From contig CBDFHV010000011.1 of NCBI GenBank assembly GCA_965247705.1, forward strand, positions 1-64,000: a stretch of 64,000 nt of DNA, written 5' to 3'. This DNA is from CBDFHV01 sp965247705. GTDB taxonomy: Bacteria > Pseudomonadota > Alphaproteobacteria > Rhodospirillales > CAMCUA01. The notes under the pieces were generated by a model that worked only from the letters and a program-made list of their open reading frames with translations, was not told the DNA's origin and ran no database searches. Shown in pieces: positions 15,201 to 23,495 of the stretch. Position 1 is the stretch's first letter; each line of letters begins with the position of its first letter. Position numbers and translations under genes: made by a program.

Positions 15201-17102
15201 AATGTCGCGCACGGTGCCGACCTCGACCGCCGAGCCGTCGCGGGTCTCCATCCCGAAGTCGTGAATCATCACCATTTCGGACCGCGCCCCACGGGGTTCG
15301 ACGGCGTGGGGAATCTCGTCGACGACCTTCAAGCCCATGTGTTCCATCATCGGCAGCACGTCCGACAGGGGTACGGGCCGGTCGGGGTGGTAGATCTTGA
15401 ACCGGATCTCGCTGTCGGCGGCCTCGATGGGCCGATAGAGGTTGAGGGTAACCTCGCCCGACTCCAGGACCCGTTCGATCTGATCGATGTCCAGGACCGC
15501 CACCTCGGCGCCGAACAGCTCTTCATAGCCGCTCGGAAACGCGTCGCCGTAGCGGCGGAGGAGCTTCTGGCCCCGTTCCTCTCCATGGGCCGACACCAGC
15601 GCTTCCTGAAGGTGGTCGGTCCATGATCGGCTGGCTTCGAGGAGTTGTTCCTCGATGGTTTCCGGATCGTAGTCGGGAATACCTCCCGCGGTAATGCCGA
15701 TGATCATGTGCAGCCGAACCAAGGGCGAATCCCCCAGTTCGGTGTTGAAGGCCGACATCTCGCCGGCGAAGTCCCTCTCCAGGATTGCCTGCATCTGCTC
15801 GCGCAGCGCGGTCGAGTAGCGATCCCGGGGAATGTAGATCAGCAGGGATACATAGCGTTCGAAATCGTCCCGGCGGATAAAGAGGGAGACCCGTTGACGC
15901 TCCTGGAGGTGAAGGATGCCAAGGCCGGTCTTGACCAGATGATCCTCCGAGACCTGGAATAATTCGTCCCGGGGAAAGGTCTCGAGAATGTTGAGCAATG
16001 CCTTGCCGTCGTGACTGGCCGGCGGGAAGTCGGTCCGGGCGAGGGTTTGATGGACCTTGCGCCGCAGCAGCGGGATGTCACGGGGGCTGCGGTTGTAGGC
16101 GGCCGAGGTGAACAGGCCGACGAACAGTTGAAGCCCCGACACCCGTCCCTTGGCGTCGAACCGTTTGACCCCAATGGCGTCCAAGTGGACGGACCGGTGC
16201 ACGGTCGAACGCAGGTTGGCCTTGGTCACGAACAGCAGGTCCGACCGTCCGACAAAATCGCGGACCAGAGGCGGCATGGTCTCGCCGTCGCCCTCGCCGA
16301 ACACGTCGCGCCGCAGATTGCGCAGCAGGCCCTGGCCGGACCCTTCCACCGCGCTCAGGGTCATCGACTTGCCGCGACGGGTCATCTCGTAGTCGCGACA
16401 GCCCAGGAAGGTGAAGTGGTCGTCGTGGATCCATTGCAGGAAGTCCAGCACCTCGCCCAGCTCGTCGGCGGCGTTTTTTGGGTGGCTTGCGCGGATCCCC
16501 GCGATGGTGCCGCCGACGGCGCCAAGCATGTTCCGCCAGTCCTCCACCGACGCCCGAACATCCCCCAGGACCCCGCCGACGGTGGCGCCGATCACCGTCA
16601 GGCGTTCGCCGGACTGTTCGGTCACCTGCAGATGCATGAAAGATTCGGCCACCACGCCCGGACCGGGCTTGTCCGCCAGCTCCACCAGCGCGCCCTCCTT
16701 GTCGCGCTTGCAATGGACGATCGGGTGGATCACCAGATGGACCGTGAGGTCGAGCTGATTGAGGACGGCGGTTACCGAGTCGACGAGGAACGGCATGTCG
16801 TCGTTGACGATTTCGACCACCGTGTGATCGGACTTCCAGCCGTCGGATTCCAGGCGCGGATTGTAGACCCGGATGCGGGGTTTGCCCGATTTGCGAGTGG
16901 CGGCGAATTTCCAGTGGGCGAATGCGGCGCCGTAGAGGGTGGCGGGCCGTTCGCCCATGATGTCGCGGGGTGGCACGTGGGCGTAGTAGCGATGGATGAA
17001 GCGGGACAGCTGTTTGGCCCGCGCGCCCTTGACCCGGCCCTTTGCCTCGGCCACCACCTTGTCGATGAGGTCCGTCTTGTCGGTCTCGGACTTGGGCGAC
17101 AT
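12255..17102 (-). CDS. gdhB: NAD-specific glutamate dehydrogenase, large (about 180 kDa) type
   Basis: A protein of about 1,615 residues that oxidatively deaminates glutamate to 2-oxoglutarate for amino acid catabolism. The size and architecture match the proteobacterial large NAD-GDH: a long regulatory N-terminal half, then the catalytic core at roughly residues 790-1260. The core shows GLRWSDRREDFRTEVLGL, QQVKNAVIVPVGSKGGFVVK with the catalytic Lys region, and the nucleotide-fold segment VVGVGDMSGDVFGNGMLLS. A further helical C-terminal region follows. ATG 17102 is preferred over GTG 17132 because it has GGAGG upstream. It heads a minus-strand operon with the MFS transporter. Confidence 0.95.
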   Translation of the reverse strand: MSPKSETDKTDLIDKVVAEAKGRVKGARAKQLSRFIHRYYAHVPPRDIMGERPATLYGAAFAHWKFAATRKSGKPRIRVYNPRLESDGWKSDHTVVEIVNDDMPFLVDSVTAVLNQLDLTVHLVIHPIVHCKRDKEGALVELADKPGPGVVAESFMHLQVTEQSGERLTVIGATVGGVLGDVRASVEDWRNMLGAVGGTIAGIRASHPKNAADELGEVLDFLQWIHDDHFTFLGCRDYEMTRRGKSMTLSAVEGSGQGLLRNLRRDVFGEGDGETMPPLVRDFVGRSDLLFVTKANLRSTVHRSVHLDAIGVKRFDAKGRVSGLQLFVGLFTSAAYNRSPRDIPLLRRKVHQTLARTDFPPASHDGKALLNILETFPRDELFQVSEDHLVKTGLGILHLQERQRVSLFIRRDDFERYVSLLIYIPRDRYSTALREQMQAILERDFAGEMSAFNTELGDSPLVRLHMIIGITAGGIPDYDPETIEEQLLEASRSWTDHLQEALVSAHGEERGQKLLRRYGDAFPSGYEELFGAEVAVLDIDQIERVLESGEVTLNLYRPIEAADSEIRFKIYHPDRPVPLSDVLPMMEHMGLKVVDEIPHAVEPRGARSEMVMIHDFGMETRDGSAVEVGTVRDIFQEAFLKVWHGDVESDGFNALVLLAGLHWREVVILRAYCKYLRQAGILFSQDYMERTLAANPLLTRLIVQLFHARFDPRQAGEEKRAADFRSRLDEGLESVVSADEDRILRRFVNLVDSTLRTNFYQTDDHGAIKPRLSFKFDSSQVEELPLPRPLREIFVYSARVEGVHLRFGMVARGGLRWSDRREDFRTEVLGLVKAQQVKNAVIVPVGSKGGFVVKRPPVGGDREALQKEGIACYQTFVSGMLDITDNLVDGEIAPPETVIRRDDDDPYLVVAADKGTATFSDIANEISDHFGFWLGDAFASGGSQGYDHKKMGITARGAWESVKRHFREMGTDIQSEDFSVVGVGDMSGDVFGNGMLLSRHIKLLGAFNHLHIFIDPEPDPKKSFAERERLFALPRSSWADYDAKLISKGGGVFERAAKTIRLTPQIKTRFDIATDTVTPNELIRTLLGAEVDLLWFGGIGTYVKATAESHADAGDRTSDALRLNGGQLRCRVLGEGANLGVTQRGRIEYALAGGHINTDSIDNSAGVDCSDHEVNIKILLDSVAAAGDLTGKHRNQLLAQMTDEVGDLVLRDNYLQSAAITLARARGDTGFENQIRLMRHLERSGRLDRAVEFLPDEETLMERLAAKLTLTRPECAVLMSYSKIWLNDELMASDLPDDPYLLGDLETYFPSPLQEKFRQAIQDHRLRREIVATRVTNSMVNRAGDTVVTEFMEKTGLPPADIARAYAISREVFAFRSLWAAIEALDNRVPAEIQTSMLMDINTLLEWVTLWFLRNGLRPLDIGAHVKTYAAGMRTLADSLGEALPAHYREDVTRRATPYVDGGVPKDLAMRIAGLVNLFSGCDIVRLANRRNLAVPDVARLYFTAGTRFRLGRLRSAAERLVSHSHWQSLAVTALIEDIYGHQLSLTSHVLDVAGADADPEEAIERWIEANRPTVDRTEQILSEIWAGEINDLSMIAVASRQLRALTEAPAAAAA

Positions 17103-17254
17103 GAAATCCTCCGCTCGCGGCTCCGGCGACACTGGCGATTGTGGGCGAAGCTAGCCTATACGCTTGAGGATTCAAGGAAATACTGTTGCTGACACGAAAC
17201 GGTCGGAGCCAGCGCGCCCTTGACCGCGGAGCCCGGCAAGGGTTCCATGGGCCC

Positions 17255-17449
17255 ATGCGACTCGATCTCGCCCCCGGCACCTTCGTCCGCCACCCACGGG
17301 AAGATTGGGGCCTCGGTCAGGTCCAGTCCGTGGTCGGCGACAAGGTCACCTGCAACTTCGAAAACATGGGCAAGGTGGTGATCGACGCCACCATCATCGC
17401 CCTCGAGGTTGTGGCGCCGGATGCCCTGCCGCCCCGGGGCGGGAGTTAG
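17255..17449 (+). CDS. DUF3553 small protein
   Basis: A 64-residue protein, almost entirely one DUF3553 domain (TFVRHPREDWGLGQVQSVVGD through TCNFENMGKVVID). This resembles the small beta-barrel tail found in some UvrD/CarD-like proteins. The ATG at 17255 gives the domain at its natural N terminus, while an upstream in-frame start would add 23 unrelated residues. It lies divergent from the glutamate dehydrogenase gene and just ahead of the amidase. Its function is unknown, but nucleic acid or polymerase contact is plausible from the domain's relatives. Confidence 0.8.
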   Translation: MRLDLAPGTFVRHPREDWGLGQVQSVVGDKVTCNFENMGKVVIDATIIALEVVAPDALPPRGGS

Positions 17450-17528
17450 ATTCGCATGAGAGCCCTGACTGGACGGCAGTGGCCCAATAACCCGTCCCGG
17501 GACGAGACGTTCAACGAAGGAGGCGATC

Positions 17529-18920
17529 ATGCCGACACTCCCGCCCGATCCACTCGATACGGGTGGCATTGGCGGGTTCGGAGCCCGCCTCAGAACGGGC
17601 GCCGTCACCGCCGCCGAGGTTACCGAGGCCTATCTGGCGCGAATCGAGCGCCTTGATCCCCGACTCGGCGCCTATCAGCACGTCGCCGCCGACACGGCCC
17701 TTGCCACCGCCCGCGCCTTGGACGGCTTGCTGGCCGCGGGTGTCGATCTGGGACCCCTGATGGGGGTGCCGGTGGCGGTCAAGGACATCTTCGCCGTCGA
17801 AGGCATGCCGACCAGGGCCGGATCGGAGATCGACGTGAGCGACCTGATCGGTCCCGAGGGGAGCTTCGTCAAGGCCCTCAGGCGCGCCGGATGCGTCATC
17901 CTGGGCAAGGCGAAGACGGTCGAGTTCGCCCTCGGCGCGGTGGGCACGAGCAAGCCCCTGGGGACACCCTGGAATCCCTGGGACATCGACACCCACCGGG
18001 CGCCCGGCGGTTCCTCCAGCGGTCCCGCCGTGGCGGTGGCGGCGGGTCTCGCGGCCTTCGCCATCGGGTCCGACACCGGGGGGTCGGTGCGCCTTCCGGC
18101 GGCCCTTTGCGGGACTTTCGGCCTCAAGACGACGGTCGGCCTGTGGCCCACCGACGGTGTCTTTCCTCTGGCGCCGCAACTGGACAGTATCGGCCCGTTG
18201 ACCCGCTCGGCGGCGGATGGGGCCATCGTCTTCGCGGCGCTGACCGGCCAGCCCGTGCCCGTGTCCGCGCCGCTTCGCGGCCTTCGCCTGGGCCGGCCCG
18301 AGCGCTATTACTTCGACAACCTGGATGCCGATGTGGAAGCCCGCACGTCGGCGGCACTCACCGCCCTGGAGAAAGCCGGTGTGGAGATCGTCCCGATGGA
18401 CGTTCCCGAGGCTTCGGAGCGCGAGGGATACTTCCCGGTCGCCCTTCCGGCCTGCCTTATCGCCTGCCTGGGGCGGGAGCGATTCCTCGCCGGGCGCCAC
18501 AAGATCGACCCGGTGGTTGCCATGCGGGGGGATCGGGGACTGGAGGTTTCGGCCGACACCTACATCCGCCTGGAGCGCCGCCGCGAGGCGCTTTGCCGTA
18601 TCGCCGCCGACAGGATGAAGGGTCTTGACGGCTGGGTAAGTCCATCGGCGGCCCTGGTGGCGCCAACCGTGGCCCAGTTCGACGACCCCGATGTGGGCCT
18701 CGGGCTGGCCCTGGCCATCACCCAGGATTCGCAGCCAGGCAACCTCTTTGGCCAATGCGGCACGTCGACCCCCCTCCAAACCTCTGGGTCGGGCCTGCCG
18801 GTCGGCCTGCAGATCGTCTGCGCGGCCGGTCGGGACGCCAAGGTCTTGTCCATCGCCTTGGCCGTGGAGGCGGTCGTGGGAATGCCAACCTGGCCGGACG
18901 TAAGCGGCTTCGCCGGCTAG
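17529..18920 (+). CDS. Amidase signature family hydrolase
   Basis: A 463-residue amidase. The Ser-cisSer-Lys triad is visible: Lys in VAVKDIFAVEGMPT (near residue 82), the cis-Ser in APGGSSSGPAVAVAAG, and the nucleophile in GSDTGGSVRLPAALCG. The C-terminal part ends with the family's SGLPVGLQIV strand. It has a strong ribosome-binding site (GAAGGAGG) before ATG. No gatB or gatC is adjacent, so it is not obviously part of the tRNA amidotransferase. It is more likely a catabolic amidase such as an allophanate hydrolase- or indoleacetamide-hydrolase-like enzyme. Substrate unknown. Confidence 0.88.
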   Translation: MPTLPPDPLDTGGIGGFGARLRTGAVTAAEVTEAYLARIERLDPRLGAYQHVAADTALATARALDGLLAAGVDLGPLMGVPVAVKDIFAVEGMPTRAGSEIDVSDLIGPEGSFVKALRRAGCVILGKAKTVEFALGAVGTSKPLGTPWNPWDIDTHRAPGGSSSGPAVAVAAGLAAFAIGSDTGGSVRLPAALCGTFGLKTTVGLWPTDGVFPLAPQLDSIGPLTRSAADGAIVFAALTGQPVPVSAPLRGLRLGRPERYYFDNLDADVEARTSAALTALEKAGVEIVPMDVPEASEREGYFPVALPACLIACLGRERFLAGRHKIDPVVAMRGDRGLEVSADTYIRLERRREALCRIAADRMKGLDGWVSPSAALVAPTVAQFDDPDVGLGLALAITQDSQPGNLFGQCGTSTPLQTSGSGLPVGLQIVCAAGRDAKVLSIALAVEAVVGMPTWPDVSGFAG

Positions 18921-18937
18921 GATTCTCCATTGCGGGA

Positions 18938-19737
18938 GGTGTCAGGCTAATGCGAACCAGTCTCCAAAGTGCCCTGCACCACCAGATTCAGGCCGCCAGT
19001 TGACGCCACTCGGCCAGCGCGGCGGAGCGGTTCTGCTTGAAGATGTTGCGGCGATTGAGGTGACGGTCGAGATTGAAATGGTTGTGGATCGAGGCGTGAA
19101 CGGCGGCGAATTTCTGCAGGGTCTTGATATCCCTAAAATTTGCCATCGCTCCTTCCCGTCTTCGGAACGGCTGGTGTGAGTTTTCGGCCCGGTTGTTGAG
19201 CCAGCGCCCGCAGGTCTGGTGGGCCGCATTGCCGATCACCTTCATTGCCGCCCGGTATGATCGAAGTCGGTCCGTCACAATCGACCACGGCCGGCCGTAG
19301 CGCTTCATCGCCCGCTTGATAAACTTAAGCGCAGCCTTGCGATCCCGGCGTTTGGTCGCGAAAACCTCGAGCACCTCGCCTTCGTGGTCGACGGCGCGCC
19401 AGAGGTAGTGCGTCTCGCCGTTGATCCGCACGAATACCTCGTCCAGGTGCCAGCGCCAGTTCGAGAAGGCCCGATGATCAACACGCCGCTTGCGGATCTC
19501 GGCTGCAAACATCGGACCGAACCGGTTCCACCAGAAGCGGACCGTTTCGTGGCAGATGTCGATTCCACGTTCGAACAGAAGATCCTCGACCTGGCGTAGG
19601 GACAGCGGGTAGCGGATGTACATCATCACCGTGAGGCGGATAACCTCCGGCGAACTGTTGAAATAGCGGAAGGGATTCGGCATTCGCCGAGGCTATGGAC
19701 GACCCTTGCTCAGTTCAAGAGAACTTGCTCTGACACC
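18938..19737 (-). mobile_element. IS6-family (IS26-like) insertion sequence
   Basis: An 800-bp element bounded by inverted ends starting GGTGTCAG (18938-18945 on the left and its complement at 19730-19737 on the right). It carries a single transposase. The 8 bases outside the left end (TTGCGGGA) do not match those outside the right end (GCATCTCC). The usual 8-bp target duplication is therefore absent, suggesting recombination or cointegrate resolution after insertion. Confidence 0.87.
18988..19683 (-). CDS. IS6-family transposase
   Basis: A 231-residue DDE transposase of normal IS6/IS26 length. It begins with the FRYFNSSPEVIRLTVMMYIR helix and LSLRQVEDLLFERGIDICHE helix-turn-helix. The catalytic residues are in NWRWHLDEVFVRINGE (Asp), PWSIVTDRLRSYRAAM (Asp) and WLNNRAENSHQPFRRRE (Glu). 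All three catalytic residues are present, so it looks functional. Members form cointegrates and can move adjoining DNA. Confidence 0.95.
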   Translation of the reverse strand: MPNPFRYFNSSPEVIRLTVMMYIRYPLSLRQVEDLLFERGIDICHETVRFWWNRFGPMFAAEIRKRRVDHRAFSNWRWHLDEVFVRINGETHYLWRAVDHEGEVLEVFATKRRDRKAALKFIKRAMKRYGRPWSIVTDRLRSYRAAMKVIGNAAHQTCGRWLNNRAENSHQPFRRREGAMANFRDIKTLQKFAAVHASIHNHFNLDRHLNRRNIFKQNRSAALAEWRQLAA

Positions 19738-20003
19738 GCATCTCCCGGGCCTGAGGGCTGATGGGCTGCTTGACCCTTCGTTTCCGAGAAATCGACGCTT
19801 TTCCCTGGCGTGAGGTGCCCCGGCGGGGCCGATTCGTGTGTGACATTGGCGTTCTCCCTGTCCTGATCAATGTTCGGAGACGTGTGTGATGCCGGCTGCA
19901 TCAGAAGGGGGCCGGACAAGCCACAGAACCGCGTCTCGGGGTGCCCTATGGGTGCCCTGAGCATCAGGATCGCGACGGGAAAACGGCTAAGTCTTTGAAA
20001 AAA
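19738..20003. other. Gene-free stretch beside the tRNA
   Basis: The 266 bases between the IS6 element and the tRNA 3' end hold only a weak minus-strand ORF (84 codons, running into the IS end) with no recognisable domain. It contains a short direct repeat, GTGCCCTATGGGTGCCCT, near 19940. Such sequences are sometimes left at tRNA integration sites, but no integrase or second attachment copy is present here. Confidence 0.4.
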
Positions 20004-20078
20004 TGGAGCGGGCGATGAGATTCGAACTCACGACTTCAACCTTGGCAAGGTTGCGCTCTACCCCTGAGCTACGCCCGC
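20004..20078 (-). tRNA. tRNA-Gly (anticodon GCC)
   Basis: Read on the minus strand, it has a seven-base acceptor stem GCGGGCG/CGCCCGC, a D-arm AGCTCAGGGGTAGAGC, an anticodon loop CTTGCCAAG (GCC, reading GGC glycine codons), a T-arm with GTTCGAATC, discriminator U, and an encoded CCA. All arms pair well, at 75 bases including CCA. It sits between an IS6 and an IS630 element. Confidence 0.96.
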
Positions 20079-20240
20079 ATGCCACGGCAATCGCTTTGCG
20101 GCGACGGGGATAATAGGGCCGGGCGGGGCGGCGATGCAATCGGCATGTCGCGGTCGCGGAGTGCTTCGGGGGACGGGGTGGTATAGGGTCCGCCCTTCAT
20201 GGCCGCCCCCCCGACGACATCTTCGCCCGCCTGGAGGCGC

Positions 20241-21378
20241 TAGTGTTCCGCTCGAAACAAATGATTCCCATCGGGCAGGTGTGATGCGATTCTGGGTTCA
20301 TGGGGAAGAAAGTGAGGATCCAGCTGGCGCCTGGGGATCAGGACAGGCTGGAGGCGTTGATCGCCAATGGCAACACGCCGCAGAAGCATGTCCGACGGGC
20401 TCGGATTGTACGGCTGGCCGGCGACGGCGTTGGCACCGATGAGATCCAGCGCCGCTTGGGCGTGAGCAAACCGACCATCCGACGCTGGCGGACGCGCTAT
20501 GTGGAGGCCGGCGTGGACGGTTTGTGCCGCGATAAGACGCGCCCGCCGGGCAAGGCACCGCTTGCGGCGGATGTGGTCGTGCGGGTGATCGAGAAGACCA
20601 AGACGGAAACGCCGCCGGACGCGACCCACTGGAGCCTGCGAACGATGGCCAAGGCGGTGGGCATCGCGCCGTCGAGCGTTCAGGCGATCTGGAAGGCACA
20701 TGAGCTGAAACCGCATCTGGTGGCGACTTTCAAGCTGTCCAATGATCCGCGGTTTGCCGAGAAAGTCGAGGACGTGGTCGGGCTGTATGTCAACCCGCCG
20801 GAGCACGCCATCGTCCTGTCGGTGGACGAGAAGTCCCAGATCCAGGCACTCGACCGCACCCAGCCGGGCCTGCCGATGAAGAAGGGCCGGGCCGGCACCA
20901 TGACCCACGACTATAAGCGCCACGGCACCACCACCCTGTTCGCGGCGCTCGACGTGCTCGACGGCACGGTCATCGGCCAATGCATGCAGAAGCATCGCCA
21001 TCAGGAGTTCATCCGCTTCTTGAACAAGATCAACCGCGCGACGTCGAAGCACCTGGCTCTCCACCTGATCGTCGACAACTACGCCGCCCACAAGACGCCG
21101 GAGGTCAAGCGCTGGCTGAAACGCCATCCCCGGTTCCACCTGCATTTCACGCCGACCTCGGCGTCGTGGCTCAACTTGGTCGAACGCTTCTTTGCCGAGA
21201 TCACCCGAAAGCGCATCCGTCGCGGCGTGTTTCACTCCATCGTCGAATTGCAAATGGCCATCAACGACTACCTCGACCAGCACAACGCCGACCCCAAGCC
21301 TTTCGCCTGGACGGCTTCCGCCAGTTCCATCATCGATAAGGTCAACCGAGGGAAACAAGCGTTGGAATCGCTACAATA
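20241..21378 (+). mobile_element. IS630-family insertion sequence, copy 2
   Basis: Same 1,138-bp element as at 5507-6644, in opposite orientation on the window, with TA duplicated at a CTAG target (C before, G after). Only a handful of substitutions separate the copies, for example ACACTAG versus ACAATAG at the transposase end, so transposition was recent. A short open frame just before the left end (about 20199-20240) is cut by the insertion. Confidence 0.93.
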
Positions 21379-21379
21379 G
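20300..21379 (+). CDS. IS630-family transposase (copy 2)
   Basis: A 359-residue DDE transposase, identical to the copy at 5506-6585 except for three residues (Val for Met near residue 94, Lys for Asn near 155, and Gln for His at the last position). The helix-turn-helix and the complete Asp-Asp-Glu triad are intact. As in copy 1, its TAG stop consists of the duplicated TA plus the first base of flanking DNA. Confidence 0.95.
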   Translation: MGKKVRIQLAPGDQDRLEALIANGNTPQKHVRRARIVRLAGDGVGTDEIQRRLGVSKPTIRRWRTRYVEAGVDGLCRDKTRPPGKAPLAADVVVRVIEKTKTETPPDATHWSLRTMAKAVGIAPSSVQAIWKAHELKPHLVATFKLSNDPRFAEKVEDVVGLYVNPPEHAIVLSVDEKSQIQALDRTQPGLPMKKGRAGTMTHDYKRHGTTTLFAALDVLDGTVIGQCMQKHRHQEFIRFLNKINRATSKHLALHLIVDNYAAHKTPEVKRWLKRHPRFHLHFTPTSASWLNLVERFFAEITRKRIRRGVFHSIVELQMAINDYLDQHNADPKPFAWTASASSIIDKVNRGKQALESLQ

Positions 21380-21493
21380 TGCCCCCCATCAACGGACGAA
21401 ACGGGTCGCTGGCTCGAGTCAAAGGGGTTGCGGCGTGGCCCGAAGCCCGCCATTTATGACCCAATCGCAGCAGTTCCAGCAGGGGCGCCATCC

Positions 21494-22435
21494 ATGGAAT
21501 ACATCATCAATTCAGACGGCAGCCCGGCGCCCGGCGCCAGCGGCGACGGCGCCGTCGCGGCGCCTGGCGGCGACGTGATCAAGGAATCGGACACCGCCCA
21601 ATTCGCCGCCGACGTGATCGATGCCTCCATGCAGGTGCCGGTGATCGTCGATTTCTGGGCCCCCTGGTGCGGGCCCTGCAAGACCCTGGGCCCGATCCTC
21701 GAGCGCCAGGTCCGCCAGGCGGGCGGCCTCGTCAAGCTGGTTAAGATCAACATCGACGAAAACCAGGACCTGGCCGGCCAGTTGCGTATCCAGTCGATCC
21801 CCACGGTCTTCGCCTTCAAGGAAGGACGACCGGTGGACGGATTCGCCGGCGCCTTGCCGGAGAGTCAGATCAAAAGCTTCGTCGACCGCCTGCTGGCCGG
21901 CGCCAAGCCGCCCCTGGAGCAGGCCCTGGACAGCGGTGACGAGGCGCTGGAAGCCGGCGACATCGATACGGCGCGGGCCGTCTACGCCGAGGTGCTGGCC
22001 CAGGACGCCGAGAACGGGCGGGCGGTGGCCGGGCAGATCCGTTGCGCGACGGAAGCCAGGGACACCGCCGAGGCCCGGCGCTTGATCGAGGATTTGTCGA
22101 CCCAAATGCGCGCCGAGGCCCCGGTGGCCGCCGCCATCTCGGCCCTGGAACTGGCCGAGGAGAGCGGCGATGTCGGCGACGTGGCCGAGGCCCGGGCCCT
22201 CGCGGAATCCCATCCCGACGATCCCCAGACCCGGCTCGACCTGGCCGTGGCCCTCTACGGCGCGGGCCGGGCCGAGGATGCCATCGACACCCTGGTCGAC
22301 ATGGTCGGCCGCGACCGGGAGTGGAATGACGAGGCGGCGCGCAAGCAGTTGGTCAAGATCTTCGAGGCCCTGGGCCACGGTGATCCGTTGACCGTGGCCG
22401 GACGGCGCAAGCTGTCGGCGATCCTGTTCTCGTGA
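21494..22435 (+). CDS. Thioredoxin-TPR co-chaperone, CnoX/YbbN-like
   Basis: A 313-residue cytoplasmic protein. The thioredoxin domain is at about residues 30-140 with the active site FWAPWCGPCKTLGP, a full CGPC as in redox-active CnoX relatives. A helical C-terminal half with TPR-like repeats (residues 150-310) follows. CnoX proteins protect substrates from oxidation and hand them to GroEL or DnaK. The start at 21494 is chosen because upstream residues run into IS630-flanking DNA. It overlaps the LON-domain gene region by a GTGA junction. The IS630 element ends 115 bases upstream and may have affected its promoter. Confidence 0.9.
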   Translation: MEYIINSDGSPAPGASGDGAVAAPGGDVIKESDTAQFAADVIDASMQVPVIVDFWAPWCGPCKTLGPILERQVRQAGGLVKLVKINIDENQDLAGQLRIQSIPTVFAFKEGRPVDGFAGALPESQIKSFVDRLLAGAKPPLEQALDSGDEALEAGDIDTARAVYAEVLAQDAENGRAVAGQIRCATEARDTAEARRLIEDLSTQMRAEAPVAAAISALELAEESGDVGDVAEARALAESHPDDPQTRLDLAVALYGAGRAEDAIDTLVDMVGRDREWNDEAARKQLVKIFEALGHGDPLTVAGRRKLSAILFS

Positions 22436-22470
22436 AAGGCGTTCGCGCGCACCATGACAACAGCCGCCCG

Positions 22471-23139
22471 ATGACCGCCGAATCCCACCCCGGCATCGAG
22501 GGGCTTCCCGCCACCTTGCCTATATTTCCCCTGCCGGGGGCGCTGCTGCTGCCCAGGGGCCGGCTACCGCTCAACGTTTTCGAACCGCGTTACCTGAACA
22601 TGGTGTCCGACGCCCTGGGCCGCGGCCGGGTCATCGGCATTATCCAGCCCTCGGAACCGACCGGCCAACCGGTAAGCGACTCGGCCCGGCTTTACGGTAC
22701 CGGCTGCGTTGGGCGCATCGTTGCCTTCGCCGAGACCGAGGACGGCCGGTTTCTGATCACGCTCGCCGGGATGGTTCGTTTCCGGTCCGCGCGGGAGATT
22801 TCGCCCTTGCACGGTTACCGCCGGGTGAGCGCGGATTATGCGCCCTTCCGCGACGACCTGGACGAGGACACCGGCCGGCTGCCGGACCGGGTCGCGTTCC
22901 TGGATCTGGTCCGCCAGTATTTCCAGGCGCGCCGCATCGATGCCGACTGGAAAGCCCTGGAGAATGCCACCGACGAGGCCCTGGTAACCTCCCTGGCCAT
23001 GATCTGTCCCTTCGCGGCGGGGGAGAAGCAGGCTTTGCTGGAGGCGTCGGGCCTGGCCAACAGGGGCGACGTGCTGACCACCTTGCTGGAAATCGACGGG
23101 CGCGAATCCATGGGTTCCGCCTCCTCCGCCCCCCATTGA
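22471..23139 (+). CDS. LON substrate-binding-domain protein
   Basis: A 222-residue stand-alone LON N-terminal domain, without ATPase or protease parts. It shows LPIFPLPGALLLPRGRLPLNVFEPRYLNMV, the family's N-terminal strand set, and GCVGRIVAFAETEDGRFLITLAGMVRF. Stand-alone forms are common in alphaproteobacteria and are of unknown function, probably protein or peptide binding. A GTG at 22432, overlapping the cnoX stop, would extend it by 13 residues. ATG 22471 matches where the domain begins. It is in an operon with cnoX and the Trm112-like gene. Confidence 0.85.
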   Translation: MTAESHPGIEGLPATLPIFPLPGALLLPRGRLPLNVFEPRYLNMVSDALGRGRVIGIIQPSEPTGQPVSDSARLYGTGCVGRIVAFAETEDGRFLITLAGMVRFRSAREISPLHGYRRVSADYAPFRDDLDEDTGRLPDRVAFLDLVRQYFQARRIDADWKALENATDEALVTSLAMICPFAAGEKQALLEASGLANRGDVLTTLLEIDGRESMGSASSAPH

Positions 23140-23165
23140 CCGCGCTTGCCGAGGGAGATCCTGTC

Positions 23166-23471
23166 ATGAGCGAGCCCGCCGCCAGCGAACCAGCCGCCAG
23201 CGAACCAGCCGCCAGTGAACAGGCCGTCAACGAACAGACCGCCAGCGAACAGACCGCCAAACAACACACCGTCGACCCGAAGCTGTTGGAGATTCTGGTC
23301 TGCCCCCTGACCAAGGGGCCCTTGCGCTACGACTCCGCGGCCCAGGAATTGATCAGCGACCAGGCCCGCCTCGCCTATCCCATCCGCGACGGCATCCCCA
23401 TCATGCTGGTGGACGAGGCCCGGCACCTGGACGGCGACCATGGCGCGGGAGCCCCGGCCGCCAACCCCTGA
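23166..23471 (+). CDS. Trm112 family (UPF0434-like) protein with repeat-rich N-terminal extension
   Basis: A 101-residue protein. The C-terminal 60 residues are a Trm112-like domain (LLEILVCPLTKGPLRYD ... YPIRDGIPIMLVDEAR). In bacteria this is a small zinc-ribbon-like partner or activator of methyltransferases. The first 36 residues are an unusual low-complexity tract of five-residue units (SEPAA, repeated with SEQAV, NEQTA and SEQTA variants). Typical homologues are about 60 residues. GGGAGATC precedes the ATG. Confidence 0.85.
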   Translation: MSEPAASEPAASEPAASEQAVNEQTASEQTAKQHTVDPKLLEILVCPLTKGPLRYDSAAQELISDQARLAYPIRDGIPIMLVDEARHLDGDHGAGAPAANP

Positions 23472-23495
23472 GCTCCGCCGCCCGCGCGGAATGCC

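Noticed and set aside
13638..15626. A 662-codon open frame opposite the glutamate dehydrogenase
   Set aside because: It is the mirror of a strongly conserved gene, with low-complexity His/Gly/Arg-rich translation and no start signals.
19710..19964. An 84-codon minus-strand ORF next to the IS6 element
   Set aside because: It overlaps the IS end, has no domain or ribosome-binding site, and its composition is not protein-like.
19738..20078. A genomic island attachment site at tRNA-Gly
   Set aside because: Only one copy of the tRNA 3' sequence is present and no integrase gene is visible in the window.
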